Shown piece after piece: positions 29,709-42,240 of a DNA stretch of 64,000 bases. The stretch's first letter is position 1, and every line of letters begins with the position of its first letter. The notes beneath the pieces were generated by a model. The model saw only the letters and a list, made by a program, of their open reading frames with translations. It was not told the DNA's origin and did not search any database. The position numbers were made by a program, and so were the translations under genes. Origin of the DNA: Kingdonia uniflora. Its lineage: Eukaryota; Streptophyta; Magnoliopsida; Ranunculales; Circaeasteraceae. The stretch is taken from positions 1,922,001-1,986,000 of the forward strand of contig JACGCM010000452.1 of the NCBI GenBank assembly GCA_014058105.1, read 5' to 3'.

Positions 29709-30849
29709 TAGGGCTGGCAATTTAACTCGCCCTGCTAGAGCCCCGCCCCGCCCTTAATGAGGCGAGTTTAGTATGACTATAGCGGGTATGGGGCAGGTTT
29801 GGTTTTAAAAAAAACTCATTTATTTATTGGGGCGAGTCTGGTTTTAGGCTTAAATAAATGGGGCCCCATCACCCGACCTAGTTATAAAGGATGTGACTTG
29901 AATACCCTTAAGTTAAACCTAATTCTAAAGACATGTTAGTTAAGTCCAGCATCATGTCTCCTCTCATAACTTCATTTCAACCTCCAGCCTCCTGTGTTCT
30001 ATCATCAACTTCTCTTCATTTCAACCTCGAAACAACATTCTTCACCAAACTAACTTTCATTTGTAGCTCAAGTCAAGTGAGTATTCTAATTTTAATGGAT
30101 CTAATAAGAAGATTTTGGATTTCTCTTTCTTTCTTTCCTTAGAGATCAAAAAAAAAAAAAAAAAGTAAAAGAAGATATAGTTGTTTGAAAGGTATCCATT
30201 CTCTCTTTCTGAATCAATTGGTATTCTCATCCCTTTTGATTACTACTACTACTTGCTTTCATTAAAAAGATTGTAAATTTTTAGATTCTAGCTAGAATTC
30301 TTCAAACCCCATTTCCCTTTTTTACTCAACTGGTGACTAATTTCATTTCTTACCAATTCTGATCATCTATGTACCAGTATTCATCTACATCTATGTACTT
30401 CATCATTATAATCGGTATGAAACTCAATTCAATTTCAAACCCAAAACAACATTCTTCACCAAACTAACTTTCATTTTCAATAATTTTCTTGGAAAATAGC
30501 TTTCATCAAACCTCATACCAATCTTATGATATTAAATGTTTTCTTTTTTTCTCGTCTAAATCGTATCCCATCTTTGGTGTATTAATAATACCTGTGTTTC
30601 TTTAGAGTCTTATAAAGCTTAGATTCTGTTGACAACATTAAATAATACTGTATCAAACATATGGATTTTTAAACGGGTGTTAAACGTATGTTAGGGCGGG
30701 TTTGGTATAGGCAAATTTAAACGGGGTAGGTTTGGGTATTCCTCATTTAAGTTAAATGGTATTAGGGCGGGTTTGGGGGTAGGGTAATTTGGCGGGTATG
30801 GGGATGGTATTACTCCACCCGCCCCAAACCCGACCCATTGCCAGCCCTA
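29709..30849. mobile_element. Non-autonomous hAT-type DNA transposon, 8-bp TSD TTCAACAC
   Basis: The terminal inverted repeats TAGGGCTGGCAA (29709) and TTGCCAGCCCTA (ending 30849) are flanked by an exact 8-bp duplication TTCAACAC (29701-29708 and 30850-30857). An 8-bp TSD and this end sequence are marks of the hAT superfamily. Sub-terminal regions are rich in GGCGGGTTTGG-type repeats in inverted arrangement (29740-29880 and 30690-30835). No transposase frame is visible in the 1,141 bp, so it depends on a partner. Confidence 0.9.
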
Positions 30850-30982
30850 TTCAACACTCTAAATACATCAAAGGTATTTTTCTCTTCTCATAACTTCATA
30901 TGTTTTATTCCCCAAAGTATTTATGATTTTCATACCGTGATAAACAACCAACAAAGATTTTACGATTATATTAATGTGAACC

Positions 30983-31546
30983 TGTAATGGTTAGTTTTCC
31001 AGCTGGTAAACTTCACCAATACTTATAGTAATGAGGTTATGGTGATTTTATAAACAAAGTTATAACACACTAGATTTTAAGTGAAAACTCAATAAAACTT
31101 AAGAAAAACGACAACCTCGAGGAAGATTTTGGGAATAAATCCAATATGTGCTAGATTATTACAATTGCAAAGAGATTTGATATGTTAAGTCAAAAATGAT
31201 ATCTCAAAAAACCCGTCCTAGTTGATATATGCTCTGCCTGTATTTATAATGGATACAGACAGTTACAAAATAATTGGTCTCTTGGTTTAATGGGTGGTGG
31301 GTGAACTTCACGGATCATGTGCAATGGATCTACTTAACCAAGTATAACAGTTACTGTAGAGGGACGAGATCTATAGACGTGTACCTGACACCTTCTCGAA
31401 TGGTCATCCACCTTCGACTGGCTTTTACTAGCTTCTCCTGTCGAGCCTGGGAATATGCTACCACAATCCCTTCTTTAATGACAATATACCTTCGACTTGA
31501 CTCTATTTAGCTTATTTTTATCGAGTTTGGGGAATATGCTACTACA
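30983..31546 (-). repeat. Element B 3' LTR
   Basis: 564 bp, TGTAATGG..CTACTACA on the plus strand. It carries the shared ACCTCGAGGAAGATTTTGGG and TGCCTGTATTTATAATGG blocks. Confidence 0.93.
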
Positions 31547-33071
31547 ATTGCCCCATTCTCGATACGATTACTTGTTGTTGCATCGAGAAGAACATTCTAA
31601 ACCTGGTGGTTGAGGTGTAGAATAATTATGTGTCTTGTTTCAACTGTAAAATAATTAATATAATCTTGTCGATGATAATAAAATGATTTTGGATGAATTT
31701 TTGTCGATGTTCGTAGTAGTAACTATATTCTTCTCGAACATGTTTTGGAATTTTGAAATTTGAATTGTGGTTACAACTGTCCTATTAAAATAGGATGTTG
31801 ATAAAAATGAAAAATATGGTTCATTTATTTAAAAAAAAACAATGGCTAGGTGTATTCTTATAAGGAATTGGATGTGCAGTCGCTTTTTATGAGTTTAAGA
31901 ACTGCATTGGTAAAGATAGAGAAGACAGAGGAGGTAGAGATGTATTTAGATAGTTTAGAGCAACAGTGTAATAGTCAGTTGTCTTTTAGGAAACGAAGGG
32001 TTCAGGACTTCGAGAAGAGGCATGGTAAGCGTTTAAAATAGTTAGTCGAAGAGCCTAGAAGGAGTGCATCGAACCGTCATGTGGGGCCTATAAAGAGCTT
32101 CGGGTGCCGACTGTTCATACTTCATTTCAAAAAAAAAATTAAAGGTGATTCTTTGTGTTCTGCTGTTGTGAACTCCTCCATTATTGGTTATGAGGAGATT
32201 GTTGTGCTTATCAAGAGAGCAAAACTTGCAAAGGAGAGAGACTCGCGAACTACACATCACCAAGGTTGGTTTTCTGTTTCTTGGATTCTTGATTCGATTT
32301 TTGGCTGTATGTATTGATGATTTCTTACAAACCCTTTGTAGTTTATACTTGTACGAGTTATTAGTAAGAATTAATTTAAGTAAGAGTGAGTATGTGTAGA
32401 GTAATTTGCAGAAATCTATGTTTAGGGTTTTTCTATGTTTTCTCTGATTTGGAGATGAAATGGAGAAGTTTGTTGATGTTGGAGGGTGTATTGGTGATAA
32501 TAAGGTGCTGTGGGTGTTAGATTTTTCTCTGGTTGGGAGTGAGGTGGAGAGAGGTTGAATTCTTGTTACCATAAGTATTACGGTGTTATTTTGGCCGTTG
32601 TTTGGAGTAAATAGGGTATCTAATGGATAGAGGAGTTTGGGGAAAAGACACTGCCGGATTATGCACAGAAAAAGGAAAATCAAAAAATTTGGATTTGACA
32701 TCCTTTTGGCGGGAATCTGGGCACCATATGAAATGTCTTTGAGAAGCTTCTCATATCCTGCTTAAAAAACTTTGAGAAAAATTATTAGGGAAATTAAATA
32801 GTTCTCGAAGAAAGATATCGATGATAGAAATTAATAAAAGTTATTGTGATTTGGATCGATAACTAAAGTAATAATGTCAAAAAAGCAATTTCTAAAATAA
32901 AACTTAGACAGTATCAGTTGTTATTTTGGTCGAGAACTAAATATTAGTAGATAGGATGATTTGTTGGAGAGTAATAGTCAACAATAGTATTTAGACTAAC
33001 AAATAGGAATAGATGGTGCATAAGATCTAACATCTTACTAACTTAAAAAAGAAATTATGTTTTTCAGGTTA
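31547..33071. other. Element B region between 3' LTR and antisense gene
   Basis: It begins with the polypurine tract. One Lys/Glu-rich frame of 63 codons (31850-32041, plus strand) and a second at 32081-32317 could be leading exons of the antisense gene. A TATAAAG motif lies at about 32089. Neither frame matches the upstream frames in element C. Their status is uncertain. Confidence 0.4.
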
Positions 33072-35424
33072 AAAATGGTTGAACCAGTTCAAAGCATTAA
33101 TTGTCCTGATGCTGGGGCAAAAGGACTATTCGATAACCTTGTTGACGTAGAACCCTTAATAATCGATGTGACTACCTGTGTACAGGAGTTAGGCAGGAAC
33201 TACAGGGTTGGAGAGAACAGTGTTGACATGGCTCAGGAGAATCGAGCAAGGTTGGAAACTGAAGTTGTCGAGGTTTTTGATGGGGAGAGAACAGAAACTA
33301 ATGTAGAACATGAGCCACAACCATGTGATCGAGAAGAATGTACTGGTGGGGGTGAGAAGGTGGCGAGGAAGAGGGCAATATGGATTTCGTTAGTGAGTGC
33401 TATATGGATGCCGAGGAAACCAATAAAATTTTATCTTTTTAAACAGAAGTATGGTATCCCTGATGACATTAGGCTGGAGGAGTATCTTGGGGAAATGACT
33501 GACCAAGAACTCCCTATGGAGGGCATTCATGTCCATCGAGAACAAATAAAGAAGGGGTTGAAGTTACCCCTTCAAGCTGACCAAAAGAAGTTTTTAAACT
33601 TATATGATGTTGCTCCCGAGTCGCTTAATCCAAATATATACGACCTTTTTAGGGTGATGGCAGTGTTAAATGGTCGACTGCAAGAGTAGGGGGAGCATGT
33701 GATTCTGTTGATGACTTGTGTGTGTATTACACACTAAAGCATAATCCTCATAATGTTGGCTATAGATACTTAGCCAGGTTTCTCAAGAGGCCCTTGTTTT
33801 ATGAGATGGTGTCGACTGGGGGGCAATACTTTACCGACTGCTTACCTATTTTGGGGAACTATGAGTTTGACTCTAAAGACCCTGGGGAGCCTTTAAAGAG
33901 GAAAAGTTTCCATCTAGGTTTGTGTTGAATATGTTTGATTTAATGTAAGAGTGATTTGTTGTCCTGAAGTATTGTTGTTTGATGAAGTACTAATTGAATT
34001 TATATGTTGTTGTAGCTACAAAGGAAATGGATAGGAACTCGAAGGTCATAGAGAAATTTTATAACTTGAGAACCAACTATTTTGGGCAAGTCGACTCTCT
34101 TGTCGCAAATCAAGGGGAGGTCGAAGGGTTATTCTTAGAAGTTGGTCTAAAAAGATCTCAAACGAAAGTCTCTGACGTTCCACTTATCCACGGGAAAATG
34201 TCGGCTAAAAATAAAAGAGCTGCTAATTCAAGCCTCCTCATCAATAACCCTGCTCTTAGTGGGTATACCACTAACTCTGCTATTACAGAGAGAGAGACCA
34301 CGCTGAGTGGGTCCTTCAGTAGAAATAAGAGAAAAAAAAGCTGCCAATCCTCCACTTGCCTAACCATTAAAGAGGTTGATTCGACAGGCTCCCATCGAGA
34401 AGGTAGATAATTTTGGAGCTATTGGATCGGGGACTGCCAATGACTCTAAATCAGCTACTGTCACACAACAAAAGGTTGTGACTGGGAAGAAAAACTCTCC
34501 TAACTCATTGAAGGCAAAGGTTGTTAGGAATCTTAGATATTACGAAGAGGAGGCCTACTGGACCATCGAGTCCTATGCTAATGGGATAACGTCCTTGGAG
34601 GAAGATTTTGTTGACTGCTTGGTAGGAGCAGAGAGTTTGTTGACCTTCTTCATCGAAGGTCACAAAACAGTAAATAAGGTGAGGAATTTTCATGCCTTAT
34701 TTAGATTAACGAAGTTACTTCCGTCTTCGAGGTCTCACTTTATTACTATCATGCATATCAAGAAGTTGTTGATCAATGGGAAGCCTCTTCTTCTTGGTAC
34801 CGAGACTTTGGCAAACTAGCTGCCTATCTACAAAAACATCGAGAAGGAGCTTGTCAGGGAAAAAGATGAGCTGGTGCAGGATAAGGAAAGCTTGGAAGCT
34901 GAGTTGGAAAATGTGAGGTTTGGCGCGGTGAAGTCGAAGGAGACTGCCGTATGCGAGGCAAAGAAGATATATGAGATGGAGAAAAGGAAAGAGATCCAGA
35001 AGATGCGATCTTGCGAAGGAGAGGGAAGATGCATTGGCTCTACAAAAGTCCAATTTTAAGGACGATGTTCATAAATAAATTTTATTTGTACGAAGATTGA
35101 TGGAGGCAGAGAAGGCCAAGACTGTTGCTGAAGCTAACGCGGAAGTAGATCAGATCTAACATTGATTCTCTCAAGCGTATGAAAGCTAACTTTTCTGGGT
35201 AGTTCGGCCTGATGAAGGAAAAGAAAGATTTTTACAAAGACTTGGTTGTTGCCGCAGGGGCAGCCTTTGTCGATTCTGATGCGGAGGAGGAGGTTCTCGA
35301 GGCTTAAAAAGTTGTCCCTGCCTTGGCTGATGGCACAGAGCAGACAGGAGGGGAGCTTCTCGATGATTTAACGCCTAGTCTTTCGGTGAAGCTAACAACC
35401 CCCATAATCATTCCTGAGACGTAA
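33072..35424 (+). pseudogene. Element B antisense gene: putative gypsy-type transposon domain plus coiled coil
   Basis: The frame opens MVEPVQSINCPDAGAKGLF just after a TTTTTCAG acceptor-like sequence. The gypsy-type transposon domain is seen as IKFYLFKQKYGIPDDIRLEE, GLKLPLQADQKKFLNLY and [18 protein letters not shown]. After a frameshift near 33690 it continues with [20 protein letters not shown] and [19 protein letters not shown]. An intron then runs from about 33920 to an ATGTTGTTGTAG acceptor near 34015. A Ser/Lys-rich part follows, then DDCLVG-like VDCLVGAESLLTFFIEGH, then a coiled coil to about 35424. Three or four frame breaks are present. It faces pol tail to tail, as in A, C and G. 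Confidence 0.75.
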
Positions 35425-36029
35425 AAAATAATGTTATAATCTTTCTCTTTTTGTATTATTTTGTTTTAAAGTTTGGTAAACAATTTTTGTACAAGTGGTC
35501 AATGGGACCTGACAAATTTGGGTGTGGTGTTGAAATAATTTGATAAATGTTTTAATTTTTGCATGACAAAGTATTTGGATTTAGCAGAGGTATGCTCTTT
35601 ATTGAATATATTGATTGGATTTGATTAAGGATGATATTCGAGATGATTTAGTGAAGTATAACATTGTAGTAAAAGCTTTTTCAGAAGTTTCTCATAGAAG
35701 AGATATATGAGTGTAACGATAAGATAGCCATACTAGGCTTTGACGAGTATAAAAAGAAATTTTAGATATATTAATCTATGGGATATTTGTTTGATCGATA
35801 AGACAACCGTAAATAAGTTATCGATTTAGTAATGATGTGGAGATGAAATCTTTTAATTGGAGATTGTTTTTATCGAAAAAAAGAAAACTTAAATTGGATA
35901 AATACTTATTAAGTTTTGTCAAAAGAAAGATGTAGAATAGATAATGTATTGACGGGAACGAAAAATTCTTTATTGAAGAAAAATTAATTAGACTACAACT
36001 TCTTTCTGTAGAACATCTTCAGATGAGCT
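35425..36029. other. Element B non-coding zone between antisense gene and integrase
   Basis: AT-rich sequence between convergent genes, equivalent to 7001-7589 in A. No tandem repeats or open frames of note. Confidence 0.6.
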
Positions 36030-36740
36030 GTATTCTATGAGAATTCTAGTTGTAATTCATTTTTAGTCATCAACCAATAGATACCACTGTCGGTCTTGTC
36101 ACTGATAATGTAAGATCCTTCAAAATTTTCTAACAATTTGCTCGAGTTTTTTGGTCGAGTATAATCCTGAATTCGTCGAAGTACAAGATAGCCTATGTCA
36201 AATATGTGTTTCCTCATCTTCTTATTGTATGCCTTTTTTAGAGTGTCATGGTATCGCCCCAAGTTTGCAATGACATGATCACGAGTTTCTTCGATCCAAT
36301 TCAGATTACAGAGAAGTCCAAGCTCATTTTCTTTATCTGTGATTTATCTTCGAGTGTTTAGGAGGTCAAGGTCTGAAGGGATTACAGCTTCAGTACCAAA
36401 GGCTAACATGAATGGTGTGCAGCCTGTTGATATTCAAAGTATTATTTTATATGCCCATAAAATATTAAGTAGCTCTTTGAACCATCTACCCTTCTTTTCG
36501 TTGAAGCATTTCCTTAATCCTGACTTGATGCTTTTATTAATAGCCTCGGCTTCGCTATTTCCCTGTGGATATTAAGGTGTCAAAGTAGTCAACTGGATTT
36601 TGTATTTGTAGAGGAATTTGAGGACTTTGTTGTTGTTGACTTATTTGCCATTATCAGATCATATCATTTGTAGACAACCAAATCGAGTTATGATGCACTC
36701 CCATAGGAATTTGATTACTTCATTCTCCTCCCATTCAGGG
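36030..36740 (-). pseudogene. pol (INT): Element B integrase, N-terminally deleted
   Basis: The minus strand gives the DDE-core end (IKSGLRKCFNEKKGRWFKEL-like, near 36500) and the C-terminal domain (36262-36035, MGRYHDTLKKAYNKKMRKH, GYLVLRRIQDYTRPK). Compared with A, the sequence jumps near 36735 from the core (NEVIKFLWE) straight to the RNase H linker (DPEWEE). About 1 kb that carried the second RNase H and the integrase N-terminus with its first catalytic Asp is therefore missing. Confidence 0.75.
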
Positions 36741-37990
36741 TCTTCAACGGGAAAATTTGCTAGGAAGTCGACAACTGCTTGTCCTTTAATTGAAATTTAT
36801 GGCTTGACTGTGATGTCGTATTTGCCTAGGAAAACAGACCACTGTTGAACCCTTCTGAACTTTTCATTTTTTGGACAGCACCAGTATGAAGGGGGATTTG
36901 GTGATTACTTTGACAGGGTGTGCTTGGAAATAAAGTTCAAATTTTGGGGAATACCAGGGTCAGCAGTTGCTTCTCAATTGCTGTGTATCTATTTTCAGCA
37001 GGCATGAAAGTTTTATTGATGAAGCAGATTGGTTTTTCTACGCTGTTGTCTTCTCGAATAAGGACATAACTGATAGAGCCTTCTATTGTCAATAAATACA
37101 TTGTTAATACTTCACCGTCGGCAGGAGTACTCATTATGGGAGAACGTCCCAAGTATCTTTAGAGATCTTGGAAAGTCAATTCGCATTCTAGGGTCCAGAT
37201 GATTTCCTTGGATTACTTTTTTGTCATTGGTGATGGGTTTCCTTGAAGAAGGAGGTAAAAGAGTTTGTACCTATCAAATGACTTAGAGATAAATCTGTGG
37301 AGAGCTGCGACTTTTCCTATGAGTTTTTGGACATCTTTTTTGGTTCAGGGTAATGGCATGGCCATTAGTACTTTGATTTGTACTGGATCGACTTCTATCC
37401 CTCTTTTTCTTACCAGATGTCCCATGAATTTCCCAGATGCAACCCCAAATTGACATTTGTCAGGGTTTAACTTCATGCGATATATTCGTAGAATGTTGAA
37501 GATTAGTTTTAGATGGCTGCAATGATCTCCTCGTTTCAGGCTCTTGCAGATCATATCATCGATGTAAATCTCCATGATTTTGCCTAAATGATCTTTAAAC
37601 ATTTTTGTGACAAGTCTTTGATAGGTTGCTCCTATATTTTTAATCCAAAGGGCATGACGGTATAACAGTAAAGGCCTCTCTCAGTTGCGAATATGATCTC
37701 GACTTCATAGAAGAATGGGAAAAGCTTATGTCTTTCTATGAAGTCGAGGAGTCGAGGAATCAAAGGAAGGGGGAAGTTATCCTTTGGTATGAGTTTGTTT
37801 GGTTTGGTGATATCCACGCAAACCCTAATTTTCCCATTCTTCTTTGGGACCGCAACTATGTCTGAGACCTACTTAGGATGTTTAGCTTCTTAAATAAATC
37901 CAACTCAAAGAAGCTTGTCAATTTCTTCATTAACTGCCTCTCAGAGCCAGGGGCTAAGTTACTACGCTTTTGTACTACGGCTTTGCCATC
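36741..37990 (-). pseudogene. pol (RT-RH): Element B reverse transcriptase and first RNase H
   Basis: On the minus strand: KPNKLIPKDNFPLPLIPRLL (37817 on), the palm GLYCYTVMPFGLK, the catalytic EIYIDDMI (37553-37574), the thumb NPDKCQFGVASGKFMGHLV, and the first RNase H (37152-36937, VLTMYLLTIEGSISYVLIRE, NRYTAIEKQLLTLV). The YIDD motif is intact, and frame breaks separate the pieces. The second RNase H is lost to the deletion. Confidence 0.82.
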
Positions 37991-38089
37991 GGGGGTAAGG
38001 TTCAACTAATGACATGCAATAGAAGGATCAATTCCTGGCATTTCTTGAAAAGACCATGCAAAGACATTAATATTTTTCTTTAATAGTAT

Positions 38090-38740
38090 AGGAGGGTTTC
38101 TTTATCTTCTGATGAGAGTTTAGAGCCAATAAAAATATTTCGCCCGAGTCCATCGAGCTCTATGGATTCAACTTTTTCAGTATTGTATTATTTAAACGTT
38201 GGAGGTGGTTCTTGTTGTAATTGTGCCTTTAGAACTTTTGATACGTGAGAGTTTGTGGTGGTATTTTTACACATTCATGTCACATCTTGACAAACTCCAT
38301 GATATGTTGGAAAACATAATACCATATGATATGTTAAAGGTACAACCTTGATAGAATGAAGCCATCTTCTTCCTAAGATTCCCAAGTATTTTAATTTGGC
38401 ATCGATGACAATAAATTTAACAAAGGTAGTTTATGGCCCTGCTTGAACAGGCAATGTGATTTCTCCCAAAGCTGATTCTTTTGAACCATTAAATCATGTA
38501 ATGGTCGTGGTTAAAGTTTTGACTGAATCCTTGAGTCCTAGAACATCAATTTCTCTTTTGAATAATACATCAGCTGCGCTTCCAGTGTCGACGAGGAGCG
38601 TGTGTAAGTAGTCCAGTCCTACTTTGAGCATTATCACCAATGGGTTGTCGTGTTAGTATTTGACGTGACTGGTGTCACAGTCCTCAAAGGAAATGTGGTA
38701 TGGGCGTTTGGCTTTGCTGTAGCTGGGTAGAAGTTTGGCA
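38090..38740 (-). pseudogene. pol (PR): Element B aspartic protease
   Basis: YHISFEDCDTSHVKY (38690-38653) leads into HTLLVDTGSAADVLFKREID (about 38610-38550), with the catalytic DTGS intact, unlike in A. The C-terminal ILGR-like block lies near 38370. Stops and frameshifts downstream make the frame unreadable as one protein. Confidence 0.75.
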
Positions 38741-40446
38741 GATTTCTCGGATGATATTATCTTGCAACAGGATGTGATTTTGTCATCTTTCTTTTGCTTC
38801 TTGCCTTTTTCAATCTCAATCATATAAAGTTGGCGAACTTGACCTTGTCTTTGCTCTTGTTTGACTTCTTTTCTTTTTGTTTCTTCTCCGAGCAATTTTT
38901 GGACATCGATTACATACTCATGGAGCCTCCTTGCCAGGACTATATGGTGAAAATACATATAAGAGAGTAACAATTATCAGTCTCATGGCTATGAACATTA
39001 TGATACTGGCATAAAGGTTTATTCAAGATGTCTAGAATTTCATATGCTTCTCGAATTAATTCATTCCCGCTTAGTATTGGTAAGATGGCAGGCAGAGTGG
39101 TCGTCATAGGAGGCAGGATTGGGATAGGTCTATCTTTTTCCCTGTCTTTTCTTTTGGTGTTATATATCGTTAAAACGCCTACGCTGTTTAACATAAAAAT
39201 TATTTGCCGGTTTTGAGTTTGGTAGTAAAATTGCATCATTAGAATGAATAAAAGAAGAGTTTTTCATCTTATCCTTCTTGGATCATTCAAGCTCGATGTA
39301 GTTGTTAACCAAATCGATCATTTTGGTGACTGTTTTGGGTTTGTGATGCGTAAGCTCTTCTTAAACTTTAAAATCGATGTGGAGTGCTGAGCTAGTACGA
39401 TAATCTTTGGGTCTAAATTCCCAATCTTTCTTGTTTCTTGCAAGAAACATTTGTAAAAGTTTGCTAGCTAGAGTTTCCTTCACACCTTGTTCGAAAAAGA
39501 ACAAAGAATCAACTGTTATCTCACGCTCTTTAGCATGTGCGTACTTTGATTCAAACAGTCGATGTAACTGGGAAAAGTTGGTTATCGACCCTTTCGGGAA
39601 TGATGTAAAACCACCTAAAAGGTTCTTCTTTGAGGCTCATGTTAAATAATCGAGTTTGGAGTACAGGCCGACCATTGCTTTCATGTGGTGAATGTGGGCG
39701 AGAAGGTCGGTGAGACCTGCATATTGATAAAATTTAGGCATGTGAAAGTTGTCTGAAATCGGCATGACTTCGAGGTGAGGGGAAATAGGATTTGTCTTGA
39801 TCCTATCCAGAGTGGATCTTCGACTAGGATTGTCAGAATATATGGCCTGAATTTGATTGTTCAAGTCATCCAAGGTAATAAATTGTCGGAGGGTGTTTGG
39901 TGCAACTACAACCTGAGGATCAAAATCTCCTTGTCCTTCTGGGCCCAACTGTTCTCTAATTGGTCATCACAGATGAAGTGGTGGGGTTTGGTGATGTATT
40001 TTTCAACTTCTCTGGGTTGTCGATACTAATGATGTGAGGCCAAAATGTCATGATACTCTATCTGGGTTCCTTGATTGATATCTTAAAGTCCGATTTCAAT
40101 CTTCCCTTGGTATGTTCTCCCTCTGTTAAGCTCTAGATCGATGAAAACTTCAAGCCTGAGGATGTGATCCTTGTCGAACAGTAACTCAATCTTGTTGCCT
40201 TCACAGACTTTTGATTTCTTTATGATGGGTTTGACACTGCAGTTCCAGGGCTTTCCTCCTCTCATGTTTTTTGACTTGAAGGGCTTGAGCATGAATTCTT
40301 TGATCATCGATTCGCTGGACCCTGTCAGACTCTATCTGCTTCTAAAGCTCGATAACAGCACTGCGTAAATTTACTATTTCTGGTAAGATGCCTGTTGGAA
40401 TGTCCTCATTGTTCCTCTGGGCACTAGAGGTACTTCTGAGGTTCAT
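38741..40446 (-). pseudogene. gag: Element B gag
   Basis: The start ATG is likely at 40446-40444 (MNLRSTSS). The core region lies in 39948-39637 (SPHLEVMPISDNFHMPKFYQ, YAGLTDLLAHIHHMKAMVGL) and in other frames to 39290. A C-terminal part (39239-38940) has LCQYHNVHSHETDNCY, a zinc-knuckle-like remnant. Several stops are present. It is colinear with gag of A. Confidence 0.78.
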
Positions 40447-40502
40447 GTTGGTCATAGTAATGATTATTCGGAATGTAATTTGGTAAAGAAAAAAGTTGGC
40501 AA

Positions 40503-40520
40503 TTCCCACAAACGATGCCA
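40503..40520 (-). other. Element B primer-binding site
   Basis: On the minus strand this reads TGGCATCGTTTGTGGGAA, two bases inside the LTR. It fits tRNA-Lys(UUU) after CpG-type changes. Confidence 0.82.
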
Positions 40521-40522
40521 AT

Positions 40523-41089
40523 TATAATGGCTAAATTTTTGGTTGGTAAACTTTGCCAATACTTATAATAATTAGGTTATGGTAATTTTGCAAACAAAGC
40601 TAGAACACACTAGATTTTACATAGAAACTCAGTAAAACTTAAGAAAAACCAAGACCTCAATGACGATTTTAGGTATAAATCCAATATGTGCTAGATTATT
40701 ACAATTGTAGAGATATTTGATATGTTTAGTCAAGAATGATATCTCAAAAAATCCGTCCCAGTTGACATATGCTCTTCCTGTATTTATAATGGATACAGAA
40801 AGTTTCAAAATAATTGGTCTCCTGGTTTAATGGGTGGTGGGCAAACTTCACGGATCATGTACAACAACTTTATTTGACCAAGTGTAACAGTAACTCTATA
40901 GAGGGTTGAGATCTACAGATGTGCGCCAGATACCTTCTCGAATGGTCATCCACCTTCGACTAGCTTTTTCTAGCTTCTCCATGTCGAGTCTGGGAATATG
41001 CTACCACAATCCCTTCTTGAATGATAAGATACTTTCGACTTAACTTTATTTAGCTTATCCTTATCGAGTTTAGAGAATATGCTACTACA
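40523..41089 (-). repeat. Element B 5' LTR
   Basis: 567 bp, TATAATGG..CTACTACA on the plus strand (the terminal TG has decayed to TA). It aligns along its full length with 30983-31546. Confidence 0.92.
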
Positions 41090-41094
41090 GAACC

Positions 41095-41378
41095 CTAATC
41101 TTAGATTGCTATAGTGTTAATGTCATTCATAGTACTATACCTAAACCCCAATTTTATTCCACAAATTTTTGTAACAAAACATATACATAAACCTTAATTT
41201 TATTCCCATAAGTAACACATTTACACACTATCACATGCGTGCATAATTGCTCGTTGACTTAGAATATAAAGGTTTATAAACCTTAATTTTATTCCCGTAA
41301 GTAACGCGTTTGTGCGCTATCATACGCGTGCATAATTGCTCATTGACTTATAATATAAAGGTTCTGGCAGGTGGGTAG
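41095..41378. repeat. Host spacer between B and H with an 89-bp tandem duplication
   Basis: A unit starting TAAACCTTAATTTTATTCCC and ending AATATAAAGGTT occurs at 41188-41276 and 41277-41365, with differences mostly of the C/T and G/A type. No gene is seen. Confidence 0.85.
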
Positions 41379-41900
41379 TGTAATAGCCTAATTCTGGGAT
41401 TCAGACTTAACCTTTACACCAGATGTAATCAAAACGTTAATAATAGCTAACACAGATGTTTAGCGTAAAAAACCTTTGAATAGGTTAAAAACCATGACCT
41501 CTTTTGGGGATTTTAGAAAGAGAGAGATGTTATTGAGAATGTTAGCTATTACAAGGATGTTCTGTAAAAACTTTCTTGATATGAAAAGTCTCATCTTTTC
41601 TCTGTAGTTCTATGGGCCTATTTATAGGTCTTATAATATGACCATTATTTGCTTTAATAATGAACGTTATAATATATGGTTTTGATGAGTCTTCATAATT
41701 ATTGTGTAACGGACTGATTTCTGTTGTTGTACAACGACTCTATTGATGACTGTGTACTTGTATAAACCGAACAGTTGATGTGGAAGCTGAAAGTGATGAC
41801 TCGAGCTGAGGCATGCCGAATATATCTTTAGTAGTGCTTCATGTATGCTGATGAAGTCGAGGAGGAAGCTTGAGTCCAAGATACAAAATAAGCTATTACA
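41379..41900 (-). repeat. Element H 3' LTR
   Basis: 522 bp, TGTAATAGCCTAATTCTGGG..AGCTATTACA on the plus strand. It aligns with 55198-55305 plus 56080-56184 over the part present there. Confidence 0.88.
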
Positions 41901-42240
41901 AGACGGCTCTCAACCAAGAACACGAGGAGTATCATGGACGAGTGGTGTTGGTTGAGAAACTTGTTTTGTATGTGTTTCCTAATGTTAAACTTTGGCCATG
42001 TTCCACGTGTATGTTGACGAGGTCGAATGGTCATATGATGGTCGAAGATGGAGCTTGAGTCCAAAGTGTGGAATAAGCCATTACAAGACGGCTCTCAGCA
42101 AATAGCATGAGAAACATCATGGGTGAGTGGTGTTGGCAGAAAAAGTTATTCTCTAACCATTACCTGACGTTGTTGCTATGATTCTGATGCTGTTTATTAC
42201 TGATATCGTCGATACTTGTTTTCGGGATTTTTGACCTGTA
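41901..42240. repeat. Duplicated LTR/polypurine junction in element H
   Basis: The sequence around the LTR end (GCTTGAGTCCAAG..TATTACAAGACGGCTCTCA, then GAGTGGTGTTGG) is present at 41868-41955 and again, diverged, at 42050-42145. A tandem duplication has thus copied about 40 bp of U3 with the adjoining internal sequence. The next bases lead into the 49-bp array. Confidence 0.7.

Larger units (their letters stand above)
30983..41089 (-). mobile_element. Element B: complete Ty3/gypsy Tat-type LTR retrotransposon, TSD GAACC
   Basis: The LTRs at 30983-31546 and 40523-41089 are flanked by GAACC (30978-30982 and 41090-41094). On the minus strand the order is LTR, primer-binding site, gag, protease, RT, RNase H, a truncated integrase, antisense gene, polypurine tract (GAATGGGGCAAT, next to 31547) and LTR. 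The element is 10.1 kb. The LTRs differ at many sites by eye, so the insertion is old. Stops, frameshifts and an internal deletion make it inactive. It is the same family as A. Confidence 0.92.

Noticed and set aside
32042..32701. Long minus-strand open frame (219 codons) in element B
   Set aside because: It is antisense to the antisense-gene leader, its composition is low-complexity and Leu/Ser/Thr-rich, and it has no counterpart in A or C.
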